From NCBI RefSeq assembly GCF_002295105.1, contig NZ_NSGH01000002.1, forward strand, positions 1 through 64,000: a DNA stretch of 64,000 bases, read 5' to 3'. The first letter of the stretch is position 1. The number at the start of each line of letters is the position of its first letter. The translations under genes and the position numbers were made by a program. Shown piece after piece: positions 1 through 8,067 of the stretch. Under the pieces are notes generated by a model. That model saw only the letters and a program-made list of their open reading frames with translations. It made no database searches and was not told where the DNA came from. This DNA is from Salimicrobium humidisoli (GTDB lineage Bacteria > Bacillota > Bacilli > Bacillales > Halobacillaceae).

Positions 1-81
1 GGCTTTCGCCGGCACGACCGGTTGCGGGCCCGCATTCTGATGCATCACCAATTCAAGAACGTAGGCAAGCACCTAGGATAA
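1..81 (+). CDS. 3' end of an unidentified gene (partial)
   Basis: Frame 1 is open from the window edge to a TAA at 79-81 and gives 26 residues ending in KNVGKHLG. The peptide is very basic (many Arg, His, Lys). It is followed at once by a hairpin, as expected at a gene end. I do not recognise the family; a transposase C-terminus or a housekeeping protein are both possible. The other frames are also short, so even the coding status is uncertain. Confidence 0.35.
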   Translation, partial: GFRRHDRLRARILMHHQFKNVGKHLG

Positions 82-82
82 A

Positions 83-109
83 GGGGCGGAGGAAAAGATC
101 CTCCACCCC
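83..109 (+). other. GC-rich hairpin after the partial gene
   Basis: Ten-base arms GGGGCGGAGG and CCTCCACCCC pair with one G-T pair around a 7-base loop. No T-run follows directly, so it is probably an mRNA 3'-end stabiliser or the first part of a two-hairpin terminator with the next feature. Confidence 0.4.
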
Positions 110-149
110 AACATTTGAAATAGAACCGTAAAAGTGTCGCTGACTCAAG

Positions 150-176
150 AGCCGTATGAATTATACGGCTTTTTTT
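150..176 (+). terminator. Rho-independent terminator
   Basis: A perfect 8-bp stem (AGCCGTAT / ATACGGCT) with a 5-base loop is followed by six T and a further T-rich stretch. It ends transcription of the gene that enters from the left edge. Confidence 0.85.
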
Positions 177-283
177 ATTTTTATCTTTACGATAGTATAT
201 ATTTGAATTAATAATGAACCGTTTGTTGATATTAATTATTAGATGAGGAAGGAATTTTTATTGTGCTTACGGTTTGTGAAGAA

Positions 284-553
284 TTAGGTAACGATTGAAG
301 AAGTCTGTGTAATTATCAAATAAAAGATGACTAATTCAATAGGTAGTGTAACCATTACACATTTGAATGTATTATATTTAACTTGTATTACGTAAACTGT
401 AACCCAGACTGCTATAACTGCTATCGGAATCATGACAACTCCAACATTCTCTTCAGGTGCAAAAGCCAGAACGGCCCAGGCTAAAAAGAGAGTAAACCCT
501 ATGAAAAGGGCACCTAATATAATGTTAAGTATATGTATATGCTTTTTTGCCAT
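284..553 (-). CDS. Small membrane protein, unknown function
   Basis: 89 residues, MAKKHIHILN start. The ATG at 553 is chosen because AGGAGGG lies seven bases upstream; the in-frame TTG two codons earlier would sit against the Shine-Dalgarno. Three hydrophobic segments are visible (about residues 9-30, 38-56 and 65-85), so it is probably a three-helix inner-membrane protein with almost no soluble part. I do not recognise the family. It stands alone on the minus strand between two terminators, and the DNA around it is AT-rich compared with its neighbours, which could mean a recent arrival or simply an unconstrained region. Confidence 0.6.
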   Translation of the reverse strand: MAKKHIHILNIILGALFIGFTLFLAWAVLAFAPEENVGVVMIPIAVIAVWVTVYVIQVKYNTFKCVMVTLPIELVIFYLIITQTSSIVT

Positions 554-650
554 ATCCAACCCTCCTATTTTCGATTAAATAAACGGACTGTTTACGTGTA
601 TTTTAACTTAAATTACTGAAGTTGGTGTGAGCATATCAGAAACTTGTGTA

Positions 651-711
651 TGTGTGAAAAAAGTTTACCTTCTGCTCAGCTTGAGCATATATTTATTCTT
701 ATTTTCACACA
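651..711. repeat. Nested inverted repeats upstream of the small membrane gene
   Basis: A perfect 10-bp inverted repeat (TGTGTGAAAA at 651-660, TTTTCACACA at 702-711) encloses a second hairpin (TGCTCA at 673-678, TGAGCA at 682-687). CCTTCTG at 669-675 can alternatively pair with CAGAAGG at 710-716. The 9-mer TGAGCATAT occurs at 628-636 and 682-690. On the minus strand this precedes the 284-553 gene, so it may be operator DNA or a leader RNA. Function unknown. Confidence 0.45.
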
Positions 712-723
712 GAAGGCCGGAGC

Positions 724-763
724 CAAAAAAAATCCTCTGAACGTTGAACAACGTCAGAGGATT
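724..763 (-). terminator. Terminator of rpsD
   Basis: AATCCTCTG (731-739) pairs with CAGAGGATT (755-763) and extends inward. On the minus strand the stem runs into seven T. T-rich sequence on the other side makes it potentially bidirectional. Confidence 0.85.
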
Positions 764-785
764 TTTTATTGTACACCCGTACCGA

Positions 786-1388
786 TTAACGGGAGTAGTA
801 CTCAACGATAAGAGCTTCGTTGATCTCGGATGTGAGTTCAGCGCGCTCTGGGAAGCGGGCGTAGGAACCTTCACGCTTCTCTTCGTCGAAAGTAAGATAT
901 TCCGGAACGAAGTTGTGAGATTCGATAGCATCTTCAACGATCGTCAAGTTTTGGGATTTTTCACGAAGACCGATCGCCTGACCAGGTACTACGCGGTAAG
1001 ACGGGATGTCAACGCGACCGCCGTCGACTGTTACGTGACCGTGAGTTACAAGCTGACGAGCCTGTGGACGGGTACGTGCAAGACCGAGACGGTAAACGAG
1101 GTTATCAAGACGGGATTCAAGAAGGATCATGAAGTTTTCACCATGAACGCCTTTCATTCTTCCTGCCTGTTCGAAAATGCGCTTGAATTGACGTTCAGTC
1201 AATCCGTACGCGAAACGGAGCTTCTGCTTCTCCTGAAGCTGAAGACCATATTCAGATTGCTTTCTGCGTTGTGTTGGACCGTGCTGGCCCGGAGCGTAAG
1301 GGCGTTTTTCAAGCTCTCTGCCTGTTCCGCTCAAAGAAATTCCATAGCGACGTGACTTTTTCCAAGTTGGACCTGTATAGCGTGCCAT
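786..1388 (-). CDS. rpsD: 30S ribosomal protein S4
   Basis: 200 residues starting [14 protein letters not shown], the standard length for Bacillus S4. It binds 16S rRNA early in 30S assembly. The N-terminal S4 core is followed by the S4 RNA-binding fold at about residues 90-155 ([20 protein letters not shown] region). The N-terminus lacks the four zinc-binding cysteines of the C+ paralogue type. AAAGGAGG stands upstream of the ATG. It is a single-gene unit with its own promoter, long leader and terminator. In B. subtilis S4 represses its own synthesis by binding its leader, and the 186-base leader here fits that mechanism. Confidence 0.97.
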   Translation of the reverse strand: MARYTGPTWKKSRRYGISLSGTGRELEKRPYAPGQHGPTQRRKQSEYGLQLQEKQKLRFAYGLTERQFKRIFEQAGRMKGVHGENFMILLESRLDNLVYRLGLARTRPQARQLVTHGHVTVDGGRVDIPSYRVVPGQAIGLREKSQNLTIVEDAIESHNFVPEYLTFDEEKREGSYARFPERAELTSEINEALIVEYYSR

Positions 1389-1574
1389 TGGGATTTCCTC
1401 CTTTGTCTATTTTATTTTGCATAAAATAAAAACAGTGTGTGTCCCTGCTTCACTGCGTATGATGTTTTCATGTACCATCGCCCCAGCAGCAAAGGGTTAC
1501 TCGATACACCTCTTCATCAAGAGGAACAAAATACGGACAATGACGGTTCACGTAGGCTGCTGTTTATTTTACAC
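1389..1574 (-). promoter_or_regulatory. Probable S4 autoregulatory leader
   Basis: About 186 nt of untranslated RNA lie between the predicted start site (near 1574) and the rpsD ATG. It contains a CCTCTTGATGAAGAGG hairpin and complementary AGCAGC / GCTGCT blocks that could enclose it, as expected of the folded S4-binding leaders of Bacillus. I see no reading frame in it. The exact fold is not derived here. Confidence 0.6.
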
Positions 1575-1581
1575 AAAGGAT

Positions 1582-1610
1582 ATTGTACCTTGAACCGGCT
1601 GTTAAGTCAA
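1582..1610 (-). promoter_or_regulatory. Sigma-A promoter of rpsD
   Basis: On the minus strand TTGACT (1605-1610), a 17-bp spacer and TACAAT (1582-1587) form a near-consensus vegetative promoter, placing the start about 185 nt before rpsD. Confidence 0.85.
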
Positions 1611-1625
1611 GAGGGGACGCGGCAC

Positions 1626-1654
1626 AAAAATCTCCGCTGCCGGAACAGCGGAGA
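1626..1654 (-). terminator. Terminator of msrC
   Basis: TCTCCGCTG (1646-1654 read on the minus strand) pairs with CAGCGGAGA (1631-1639) around six bases, then five T. It lies just after the msrC stop and insulates it from rpsD. Confidence 0.9.
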
Positions 1655-1660
1655 TCTGTC

Positions 1661-2140
1661 TTAAATATATTGTTCGAGGATACTGACGAACTCGTTCAGA
1701 TACTTTTCGTCCGTCTCATCAAAACGGTCGGTACTCGGGCTGTCGATATCCAGCACGCCGAAAACTTTATCATCTTTCATGATAGGAACAACGATTTCCG
1801 ACTGGCTGGCCGCATCACATGCGATGTGTCCGGGGAAAGCATTGACGTCTTCCACCCGCTGAGTTTTCTGTTCGGACACGGCGGTACCGCACACACCTTT
1901 ACCTGGCGTGATACGAAGGCAGGCAGGAAGTCCCTGGAATGGCCCGAGGACGAGTTCTCCGTCCTCCATCATATAGAAGCCTACCCAGTTAACGTCGTCC
2001 AGAAATTCATTTAGAAGCGCCGAAGCGTTGGAGAGATTGGCGATTACGTTAGGCTCACCATCAATCAGTGCTTTCAGCTGTTTTAAAACGAGACTGTAAT
2101 TCTGTTCCTTCGTACCGTTATACGTGATAGATTGAAACAT
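1661..2140 (-). CDS. msrC: Free methionine-(R)-sulfoxide reductase (GAF domain)
   Basis: 159 residues forming a single GAF domain. The family reduces free methionine-R-sulfoxide using cysteines. The three conserved cysteines are present at residues 74 (LPACLR), 84 (GVCG) and 108 (HIACD). Their spacing of 10 and 24 residues equals that of the characterised E. coli enzyme (84, 94, 118 as I recall). This supports an active cytosolic antioxidant enzyme and not merely a sensory GAF protein. It corresponds to B. subtilis ytsP and keeps that gene's place next to rpsD. AAAGGAGC precedes the ATG by nine bases. Confidence 0.9.
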   Translation of the reverse strand: MFQSITYNGTKEQNYSLVLKQLKALIDGEPNVIANLSNASALLNEFLDDVNWVGFYMMEDGELVLGPFQGLPACLRITPGKGVCGTAVSEQKTQRVEDVNAFPGHIACDAASQSEIVVPIMKDDKVFGVLDIDSPSTDRFDETDEKYLNEFVSILEQYI

Positions 2141-2232
2141 AGGGAATGAGCTCCTTTCATTTTTGAAAAAATAATTTTGCAGGGATTTTCAGTATTTCAA
2201 TAGAATAATATATTGCAGGAGAGGGGACGCTA

Positions 2233-2817
2233 ATGATGAAAAACACGCACCCTACGAAAGAAAAAGTGATTCAGGCAGCAGGAACTCTTTTTTATCAGAA
2301 AGGTTATCATGCGACTTCTGTACGTGATATTGCCAAAGAGGCCAAAGTGAATATTTCTTTGATCAGTTACTACTTCGATGGTAAACAGGGGCTTTTCGAA
2401 ACGATTGTCATCGATCATCTCGAAGCGAATCTGAAATTGCTCGAAGAGTCGCAGGGTGAACATTTCCTTACAATAGTTAAGAAAATTTTACACTATAAAA
2501 TGGATAACTATCAACTGTCCTGTTTTGTCCACAGAGAAATGATGCTTGATTCGACGCTGCTCCGGGAACTGCTTGTTACTTACATAGCGAAAGAAGACTC
2601 GCTGTGGGCGAGTATATTGTTTCAGGCGGATGACATTTCCGATCTCCGTTATGGCCAGGAATTACAGCTTCTGCAAATGAAAGGGATGCTTCAGGCTCCT
2701 TTCACCGTCCCCTGGTATCAAAGAGGGGAAAGAAGCAGTGCGGAAGCTAAACGCTATTTTATTGATAAGTATGTTGAAAACATGCGGCAGTGGTTCAAAG
2801 GAGACCCTGTCGAATAA
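2233..2817 (+). CDS. refZ: RefZ/YttP, TetR-family DNA-binding protein
   Basis: 194 residues. An N-terminal TetR-type helix-turn-helix spans about residues 8-55 (TSVRDIAKEAKVNISLISYY) and is followed by an all-helical domain. Position between msrC and hisJ matches B. subtilis refZ (yttP), a regulator of FtsZ positioning that binds motifs near the origin during entry into sporulation. GGAGAGG precedes the ATGATG start. The 3' end overlaps convergent hisJ by 23 bp. It is kept although the sporulation genes normally found in this arc are absent, which suggests a role in vegetative division or chromosome placement here (inference). Confidence 0.8.
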   Translation: MMKNTHPTKEKVIQAAGTLFYQKGYHATSVRDIAKEAKVNISLISYYFDGKQGLFETIVIDHLEANLKLLEESQGEHFLTIVKKILHYKMDNYQLSCFVHREMMLDSTLLRELLVTYIAKEDSLWASILFQADDISDLRYGQELQLLQMKGMLQAPFTVPWYQRGERSSAEAKRYFIDKYVENMRQWFKGDPVE

Positions 2818-3592
2818 GTTCTCTGCCGGCATCCATCCCTTTTGCCGTATGGGCATCCGAGCCGTATACAAGAGGGATACCGGTTTCGTGAGCCTTCAGA
2901 GCTATAAAGGAAGGGGGATAAGGTTCCGTGCAGTACTCCTTTATCGTTCCCGCACCATTATAGTCAAGCTCCATGGCGCTGCTTTTTATAATCGGAAGGC
3001 TCTCTTCCGCCATAGATTCCCATTCCTCCGGCGAGGGGTAAAGGTGATGGAACTTCCTGATAAGAGTCATATGGCCGATCCGCCCCGGTTTACAGGAACC
3101 GAGGTCTGCTGCAGCAGAGTGACGGATCTGCCGGAAATAAGCCGAATACAGCGAATGGATTCCGCCGAAGTCGTCAACTGCCTGCCGGAAAGCTTCAGGA
3201 CTGTAATCGATACAATGCCAGAACGATTCTCCCTTCAGAAAGTGGACGGACAGGATACTATCCGAGAGATGGGGGCCATATTCATCAAGGAAGTCACGTA
3301 TTTCACGTTCATACCCCTGTATGTAATCGACTTCCAGCCCGGGGTGGATAGTTATATCTGTCTTGTACAGATCTCTCACTTTATTCACCGTTTCCAGATA
3401 GTTTTCGAGGTCTTTCATTGACATGGCGCTGTCTTTACCGGGAACCGGATCCTCGAAATTCGCCGGGAGGGGAGCATGTTCCGTGAAGGAAATCGTCCTG
3501 TACCCGGAACGTAAAGCTTTTTCTACATATCTTTCGAAAGAGTCGCTGCTTCCGTGTGGACAGAAGGGACTGTGTATGTGACCGTCTCTCAT
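2795..3592 (-). CDS. hisJ: Histidinol-phosphatase, PHP family
   Basis: 265 residues. HisJ removes phosphate from L-histidinol phosphate, the penultimate step of histidine synthesis. Metal-binding motifs of the PHP fold are in order: HIHSPFCPHG near the N-terminus, FTEHAPLP, GLEVDY, SVHFLKG, and YGSDAHT near the C-terminus. Length is typical of the B. subtilis enzyme (ytvP). It lies outside a his operon, as in Bacillus. GGAAAGG precedes the ATG. It is transcribed towards refZ and overlaps its 3' end. Confidence 0.9.
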   Translation of the reverse strand: MRDGHIHSPFCPHGSSDSFERYVEKALRSGYRTISFTEHAPLPANFEDPVPGKDSAMSMKDLENYLETVNKVRDLYKTDITIHPGLEVDYIQGYEREIRDFLDEYGPHLSDSILSVHFLKGESFWHCIDYSPEAFRQAVDDFGGIHSLYSAYFRQIRHSAAADLGSCKPGRIGHMTLIRKFHHLYPSPEEWESMAEESLPIIKSSAMELDYNGAGTIKEYCTEPYPPSFIALKAHETGIPLVYGSDAHTAKGMDAGRELIRQGLL

Positions 3593-3752
3593 TCGGATAC
3601 ATCCTTTCCGATAAAAACTTTTGATTTTACACCGGGAATTTTTTAATTATTTTAGCCAAAAGCAGTAGATTAATGGTATCATAAAAGGTAATGAATCTGT
3701 AAGTTGTCGGTACTGAACGCAGGTTCCGTCATGTAGCCAGGAGGGATTTTGT

Positions 3753-5441
3753 ATGAAGTATATAGTAGGTGTGATCGTAGTGATCATCGCCCTTATTATT
3801 GTCGGATTTATATGGAGAAAACGTGTGTATGATCAAATCGATCAGCTGGAAGGTTGGAAGCTGGATATCAGGGATCGGAACGTTTCTGAAGAGCTGAACA
3901 AAGTGAAACGGCTCAACTTGTCGGGAGAGACAGAAGAGCGTTTTGAATCATGGCGGGAGAGATGGGAAAGTATACTGACCCAAACGCTTCCCGAAATCGA
4001 AGATGACCTCTTTAAGATGGAAGAAGCCGTGGACAAATTCCACTTTCAGAAACTGAAAAAACAGAAAACCGCGACGGAAGATAAACTGGATAAAGTAGAA
4101 AATGAAATAAAAGAAATGATGGAAGAACTGAACAGCCTTCTTACTTCCGAAGAGAGCGCCAGGCAGGAAGCGGAGGAACTGCAGCCGGAACTCGATGCTT
4201 TGAAAAAGAGGCTGATCAAAGACCGTTACGGTTACGGAGAGGCAGTGCACGTTTTCGAAGGCCGCATCGATAACACTCAGGAAAAGATACATCAGTTTGA
4301 AAAACTTTCCGAGGAAGGCAATTACCTGGAAGCCGAAGAACTGATAAGGTCTGTCCGGACAGATGTAGACCAGCTGAAAGAGGAGACAGCCTCCTTCCCT
4401 GATGCGCTGAGAAAGTGCAAGAAAGAACTTCCGAAGCAATGTGAAGAACTACAGCAGGGAATACTTGAAATGAAGGATCAGGGGTACAGGATAGATCACT
4501 TGGGATTTGAGGAAGAATTACATAGATTCCAGGAAGACCTCCGATACTATGAAGAGAAGATGGAAGCCGGAGAGAGCATTGACTACAGTGATGTTTATAC
4601 GATGGAAGCACGTATCACTGAAATGTATAACCAGCTGGAGGAAGAGGCACTGGCTGTGCAGACGTTCGCGGAAAGATATGAAGCTTTCTCCGAGAGGTTA
4701 AGACGGATGACGTTCGGCATGCGCGAAGTTGAGGAAGAAGCGGAAATAGTGAAGCAGGCTTACCAATTCAGTGAAGAAGATATGGAAGCTCTCCAACAGG
4801 CCAAAAGTACGTTCTACACTATCGTTCAGGCGGATGACGAGATGAGAATCCAGATGGACGACGGGGAGACCCCATTCACGAGACTGCTTTCTCAATTGAA
4901 TCAGGAAGAGGATAGACTGAATCTTCTTGATAAGGAAAAGGCTCATGTAGAAACAAGGCTGGAAGATCTGAGAGAAGAAGAATGGAAAGCTAATGAAAGA
5001 ATTGTTCTGATTGAACAGGATCTGAAGGAAATCAACAGAAAGCTCAGACGGAGCAATCTGCCCGGACTTCCCCGGGAAGTCGTCGACATTATCGAGAAGG
5101 CCCGTCTTACCGTAGATGAGGCGTTCGGTACTCTCGAAGAGGTGCCGCTTGAGATGGACAGGGTTCACGAAAAGATAGATGAAGCCGAAGACGCGCTGCA
5201 GGTAGCTCATGAGAGATCCCGCGAAATTATGGAGCTCTCGCGACTGACAGAACGCCTGATTCAATACGGCAACAAATATCGTACTTCCCGCCCACTTGTA
5301 GCTGCAGAGCTTACGGAAGCAGAAAAAGAGTTCCGCATGACGGAGTACTCCCGGGCTTTTGAACGGACTTCCAAAGTCCTTGAAAAGATAGAACCCGGAG
5401 TAGTGGATCGCTTCCGTGAACAGGAAGAAGTAACGGTATAA
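3753..5441 (+). CDS. ezrA: Septation ring regulator EzrA
   Basis: 562 residues, the usual EzrA length. One transmembrane helix at about residues 3-21 (short N-terminus outside) is followed by a long Glu/Lys-rich cytoplasmic coiled-coil region of spectrin-like repeats. EzrA binds FtsZ, restricts Z-rings to midcell and helps move PBP1 between the septum and side wall. CAGGAGGG precedes the ATG. It is followed by a strong terminator, so it is probably monocistronic. Confidence 0.95.
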   Translation: MKYIVGVIVVIIALIIVGFIWRKRVYDQIDQLEGWKLDIRDRNVSEELNKVKRLNLSGETEERFESWRERWESILTQTLPEIEDDLFKMEEAVDKFHFQKLKKQKTATEDKLDKVENEIKEMMEELNSLLTSEESARQEAEELQPELDALKKRLIKDRYGYGEAVHVFEGRIDNTQEKIHQFEKLSEEGNYLEAEELIRSVRTDVDQLKEETASFPDALRKCKKELPKQCEELQQGILEMKDQGYRIDHLGFEEELHRFQEDLRYYEEKMEAGESIDYSDVYTMEARITEMYNQLEEEALAVQTFAERYEAFSERLRRMTFGMREVEEEAEIVKQAYQFSEEDMEALQQAKSTFYTIVQADDEMRIQMDDGETPFTRLLSQLNQEEDRLNLLDKEKAHVETRLEDLREEEWKANERIVLIEQDLKEINRKLRRSNLPGLPREVVDIIEKARLTVDEAFGTLEEVPLEMDRVHEKIDEAEDALQVAHERSREIMELSRLTERLIQYGNKYRTSRPLVAAELTEAEKEFRMTEYSRAFERTSKVLEKIEPGVVDRFREQEEVTV

Positions 5442-5470
5442 CAGAAAATATAGAGAACGAGCGACTTGAA

Positions 5471-5505
5471 AAAGAGCCTGCCGGTAATTTGCCGGCAGGC
5501 TCTTT
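5471..5505. terminator. Terminator after ezrA
   Basis: Perfect 14-bp stem AAAGAGCCTGCCGG / CCGGCAGGCTCTTT with a 7-base loop. The T-run is short on the plus strand, but the stem is very strong. Confidence 0.8.
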
Positions 5506-5611
5506 CAATGAGTAATAGAAAGGGGAGCACGTGTCGTTTGAAGTGGAATTACCGAACGAGTTGTGTTAATATAACTCATTGCATTTATAGAGCGAAAGAA
5601 GGGAAACTATC

Positions 5612-6754
5612 GTGATTTATTTAGATAATAGTGCCACTACGCGCCCTTACGAAGGGGTTCTTGATACTTTCACCAGAACGGCTGAGCGATTTTATGCAAA
5701 CTCTTCTTCCATACATGCTTTAGGGGGAGAGGCCGAAAGACTGCTTGAGTCTTCGAGAGAACGGGTCCTCTCCTGGTTGGGAGTAAAGGAAGGATCGGTC
5801 ATTTTCACATCCGGCGGCACGGAGAGTAATAACCTCGCCGTCAAAGGTACAGCCCTCATGCATATGTCCCGCGGGAAGCACCTGGTGACGACAAGGGTGG
5901 AACATCCTTCCATCCTTGAAACGTTCCAATCTCTTGAATCTTTCGGTTTTGACGTCACTTACCTTGAAGTGGATGCCTATGGACGGGTGGCTCCGGAAGA
6001 TGTTCAGAAAGCAGTCAGGGAAGACACGATTCTTGTTAGCGTGATGTCCGTAAATAACGAAATGGGAACCGTGCAGCCTATAGAAGAAATAGCGGCATTC
6101 TTGAGCGACTGGCCTAAAGTGTATTTTCATGTGGACCATGTGCAGGGCTTCGGAAAAGTCGATCTTCCTTTCCATGAAGCGGCAGTGGATATGTGTTCGC
6201 TCTCCGGTCACAAAATCCATGGCATCAAAGGAACCGGAGCGCTTTATAAAAAAGATCATGTGCGTCTGTTTCCTCTTCAGCATGGCGGAGGTCAGGAAGG
6301 CGGGGAACGGGCCGGTACGGAAAACCTGCCCGGGATCGTCGCTTTTACGAAAGCGATGCGTCTCATTAAAGAAGAACAGCAGGAAAAAGCCCGGGAGCTG
6401 CAGAGACTTCGTAACTATGCGTATGAGGAATTGGAGAAAATGGACGGGACTGTAGTCAACTCACCGGAACGTGGGGCTCCGCACATCCTCAATTTCTCAC
6501 TTCCCGGTTATAAACCTGAAACGGTTATCCACTCTCTCGGCGAACGGGGCATATATATTTCGACGAAGTCGGCCTGTTCTTCGAAGGAACCGGATAAGAG
6601 TTCGGTTCTTGACGCTTGCGGGGTGAGCGGGGAAGCAGCATCTTCCGCCCTTCGGGTCAGTTTGTCCTACAGTACGACGGAAACAGAAGTCAGGCAATTC
6701 ATTACTGCGTTGAGCGAAGTGAAAGCCTCATTAATAAAAACGATGGAGGTATAA
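5612..6754 (+). CDS. Cysteine desulfurase (NifS/IscS class, YtbJ partner)
   Basis: 380 residues. A PLP-dependent enzyme that moves sulfur from cysteine to an active-site cysteine. Seen: the N-terminal YLDNSATT, the TESNN cofactor pocket near residue 70, the PLP lysine in SLSGHKIHG near residue 200, and the catalytic cysteine in STKSACSS near residue 322. The GTG start is supported by AAGGGAAA upstream. It sits two nucleotides before the thiI start, the arrangement of B. subtilis nifZ-thiI, so its main client is probably ThiI for 4-thiouridine in tRNA. Confidence 0.93.
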   Translation: MIYLDNSATTRPYEGVLDTFTRTAERFYANSSSIHALGGEAERLLESSRERVLSWLGVKEGSVIFTSGGTESNNLAVKGTALMHMSRGKHLVTTRVEHPSILETFQSLESFGFDVTYLEVDAYGRVAPEDVQKAVREDTILVSVMSVNNEMGTVQPIEEIAAFLSDWPKVYFHVDHVQGFGKVDLPFHEAAVDMCSLSGHKIHGIKGTGALYKKDHVRLFPLQHGGGQEGGERAGTENLPGIVAFTKAMRLIKEEQQEKARELQRLRNYAYEELEKMDGTVVNSPERGAPHILNFSLPGYKPETVIHSLGERGIYISTKSACSSKEPDKSSVLDACGVSGEAASSALRVSLSYSTTETEVRQFITALSEVKASLIKTMEV

Positions 6755-6756
6755 AA

Positions 6757-7965
6757 ATGGAATTTGATCATATATTGATACGTTTCGGTGAAATGGCTCT
6801 GAAAGGGAAAAATCGGAAACATTTTGAACGCCAGCTGCTCGAAAACGTTCAGTTCCGTCTCGGGGAGTTCCGGCGGGTGAAGGTAAAGAAAACGAGAGGG
6901 CGTATGTACGTACTGCTGAACGGAGAAGATGCAGAAGAAGTCATGAAAGCCTGCCAGCAGGTATTCGGCATTTACAGTCTCAGCTTCGCCATTCATACGG
7001 AAAACGAGCTGGAAAAATTGAAAGAAGCTGTACTTTCCGCAGTACAGGCGGAACACGGGGCACGGACGTTCAAAATTTCTGCCAAGCGGGCGGATAAATC
7101 CTTCCCTCTTACTTCGGACGATCTTAACCCGGCTCTCGGGGGGCATATCCTTAAAAACACGGAAGGATTGAGTGTGGATGTCCATCATCCGGACGTCGAA
7201 TTGAAAGTGGAGATCCGTCACGAAGGGGCTTATGTAACTTCGAAGGATTACCCGGGTGCAGGCGGGTTTCCGGTCGGTACTACAGGAAAAGCGATGATCA
7301 TGCTTTCGGGAGGTATTGATTCCCCGGTGGCCGGCTATCTTACGATGAAACGCGGAGTGGAAATAGAGGCGGTCCACTTTCATTCCCCTCCTTACACGAA
7401 CGAGCGCGCCAAGCAGAAGGTACTGGATATCGCTCAGGAGCTTTCCCGGTACGGAAAACGTATTAAAGTACACATCGTGCCGTTTACAGCCATCCAGCAG
7501 AAAATTCATAAAGATATCCCCGACAGCTACGGGATGACTATTACGCGCAGAATGATGCTGAAGATTACGGAAAAGATAGCCAGACAGCAGGGAGCGCTTG
7601 CGATTACCACGGGCGAAAGCCTCGGCCAGGTAGCAAGCCAGACGATGGAAAGCATGAACACGATAAACGAAGTGACCGATTATCCGGTGATCAGACCTCT
7701 CGTTACGATGGACAAGCTTGAAATCATAAACATTGCGGAGAAGATTGATACGTATGACATCTCGATCCGTCCTTATGAAGACTGCTGTACTATTTTCGTT
7801 CCGAAAGAGCCGAAAACGAAACCGAATAGGGAAAAAACAGTGGCTATCGAACAGTCGGTAGATTTTTCCGGTTATATAGAAGAAGCAGTAGGGAATATAG
7901 AAACCATTCATATTAATGGAAAATCAGAGGGTCGGAAACAGGAAAGTTTTGCCGACTTATTTTAA
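6757..7965 (+). CDS. thiI: tRNA 4-thiouridine synthase ThiI
   Basis: 402 residues starting MEFDHILIRFGE. The open frame extends further upstream, but GGAGGT lies just before this ATG and homologues start here. Domain order: N-terminal ferredoxin-like and THUMP domains (to about residue 165), then a PP-loop ATPase with SGGIDSP at about 184-190. The C-terminal rhodanese domain of E. coli ThiI is absent, as in Bacillus, where a cysteine of the pyrophosphatase domain may take the persulfide (DCCTIF here). It adenylates U8 of tRNA and accepts sulfur from the neighbouring desulfurase. Confidence 0.95.
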   Translation: MEFDHILIRFGEMALKGKNRKHFERQLLENVQFRLGEFRRVKVKKTRGRMYVLLNGEDAEEVMKACQQVFGIYSLSFAIHTENELEKLKEAVLSAVQAEHGARTFKISAKRADKSFPLTSDDLNPALGGHILKNTEGLSVDVHHPDVELKVEIRHEGAYVTSKDYPGAGGFPVGTTGKAMIMLSGGIDSPVAGYLTMKRGVEIEAVHFHSPPYTNERAKQKVLDIAQELSRYGKRIKVHIVPFTAIQQKIHKDIPDSYGMTITRRMMLKITEKIARQQGALAITTGESLGQVASQTMESMNTINEVTDYPVIRPLVTMDKLEIINIAEKIDTYDISIRPYEDCCTIFVPKEPKTKPNREKTVAIEQSVDFSGYIEEAVGNIETIHINGKSEGRKQESFADLF

Positions 7966-7975
7966 AGAGTGTCTG

Positions 7976-8033
7976 CCTGTCGGTTTTTCTGTTGTGAGTT
8001 ACAGCGGGTGAAAAAGCCGGCAGGTGTTTTTTT
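7976..8033 (+). terminator. Terminator between thiI and the amidohydrolase
   Basis: CCTGTCGGTTTTTC (7976-7989) pairs with GAAAAAGCCGGCAGG (8010-8024) with one bulge, followed by a T-run (8027-8033). It separates the sulfur-relay operon from the next gene. Confidence 0.7.
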
Positions 8034-8067
8034 GGGACGAAGAAAACGGTTACAGGAGGGGAAAGCG

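Noticed and set aside
1-120. Insertion-sequence end at the left edge
   Set aside because: The basic peptide and hairpin suggested a transposase end, but no terminal inverted repeat or target duplication can be checked and no known C-terminus matches.
744-1355. 203-codon open frame opposite rpsD
   Set aside because: Starts within the rpsD terminator and is antisense to a ribosomal protein gene; no supporting signals.
2738-3421. 227-codon plus-strand frame opposite hisJ
   Set aside because: hisJ carries all PHP motifs on the minus strand; the opposite frame has none.
6667-7911. 414-codon open frame on the minus strand
   Set aside because: It lies wholly opposite iscS end and thiI, both certain genes, has no ribosome site and shows low-complexity Phe/Arg/His-rich translation typical of antisense frames.
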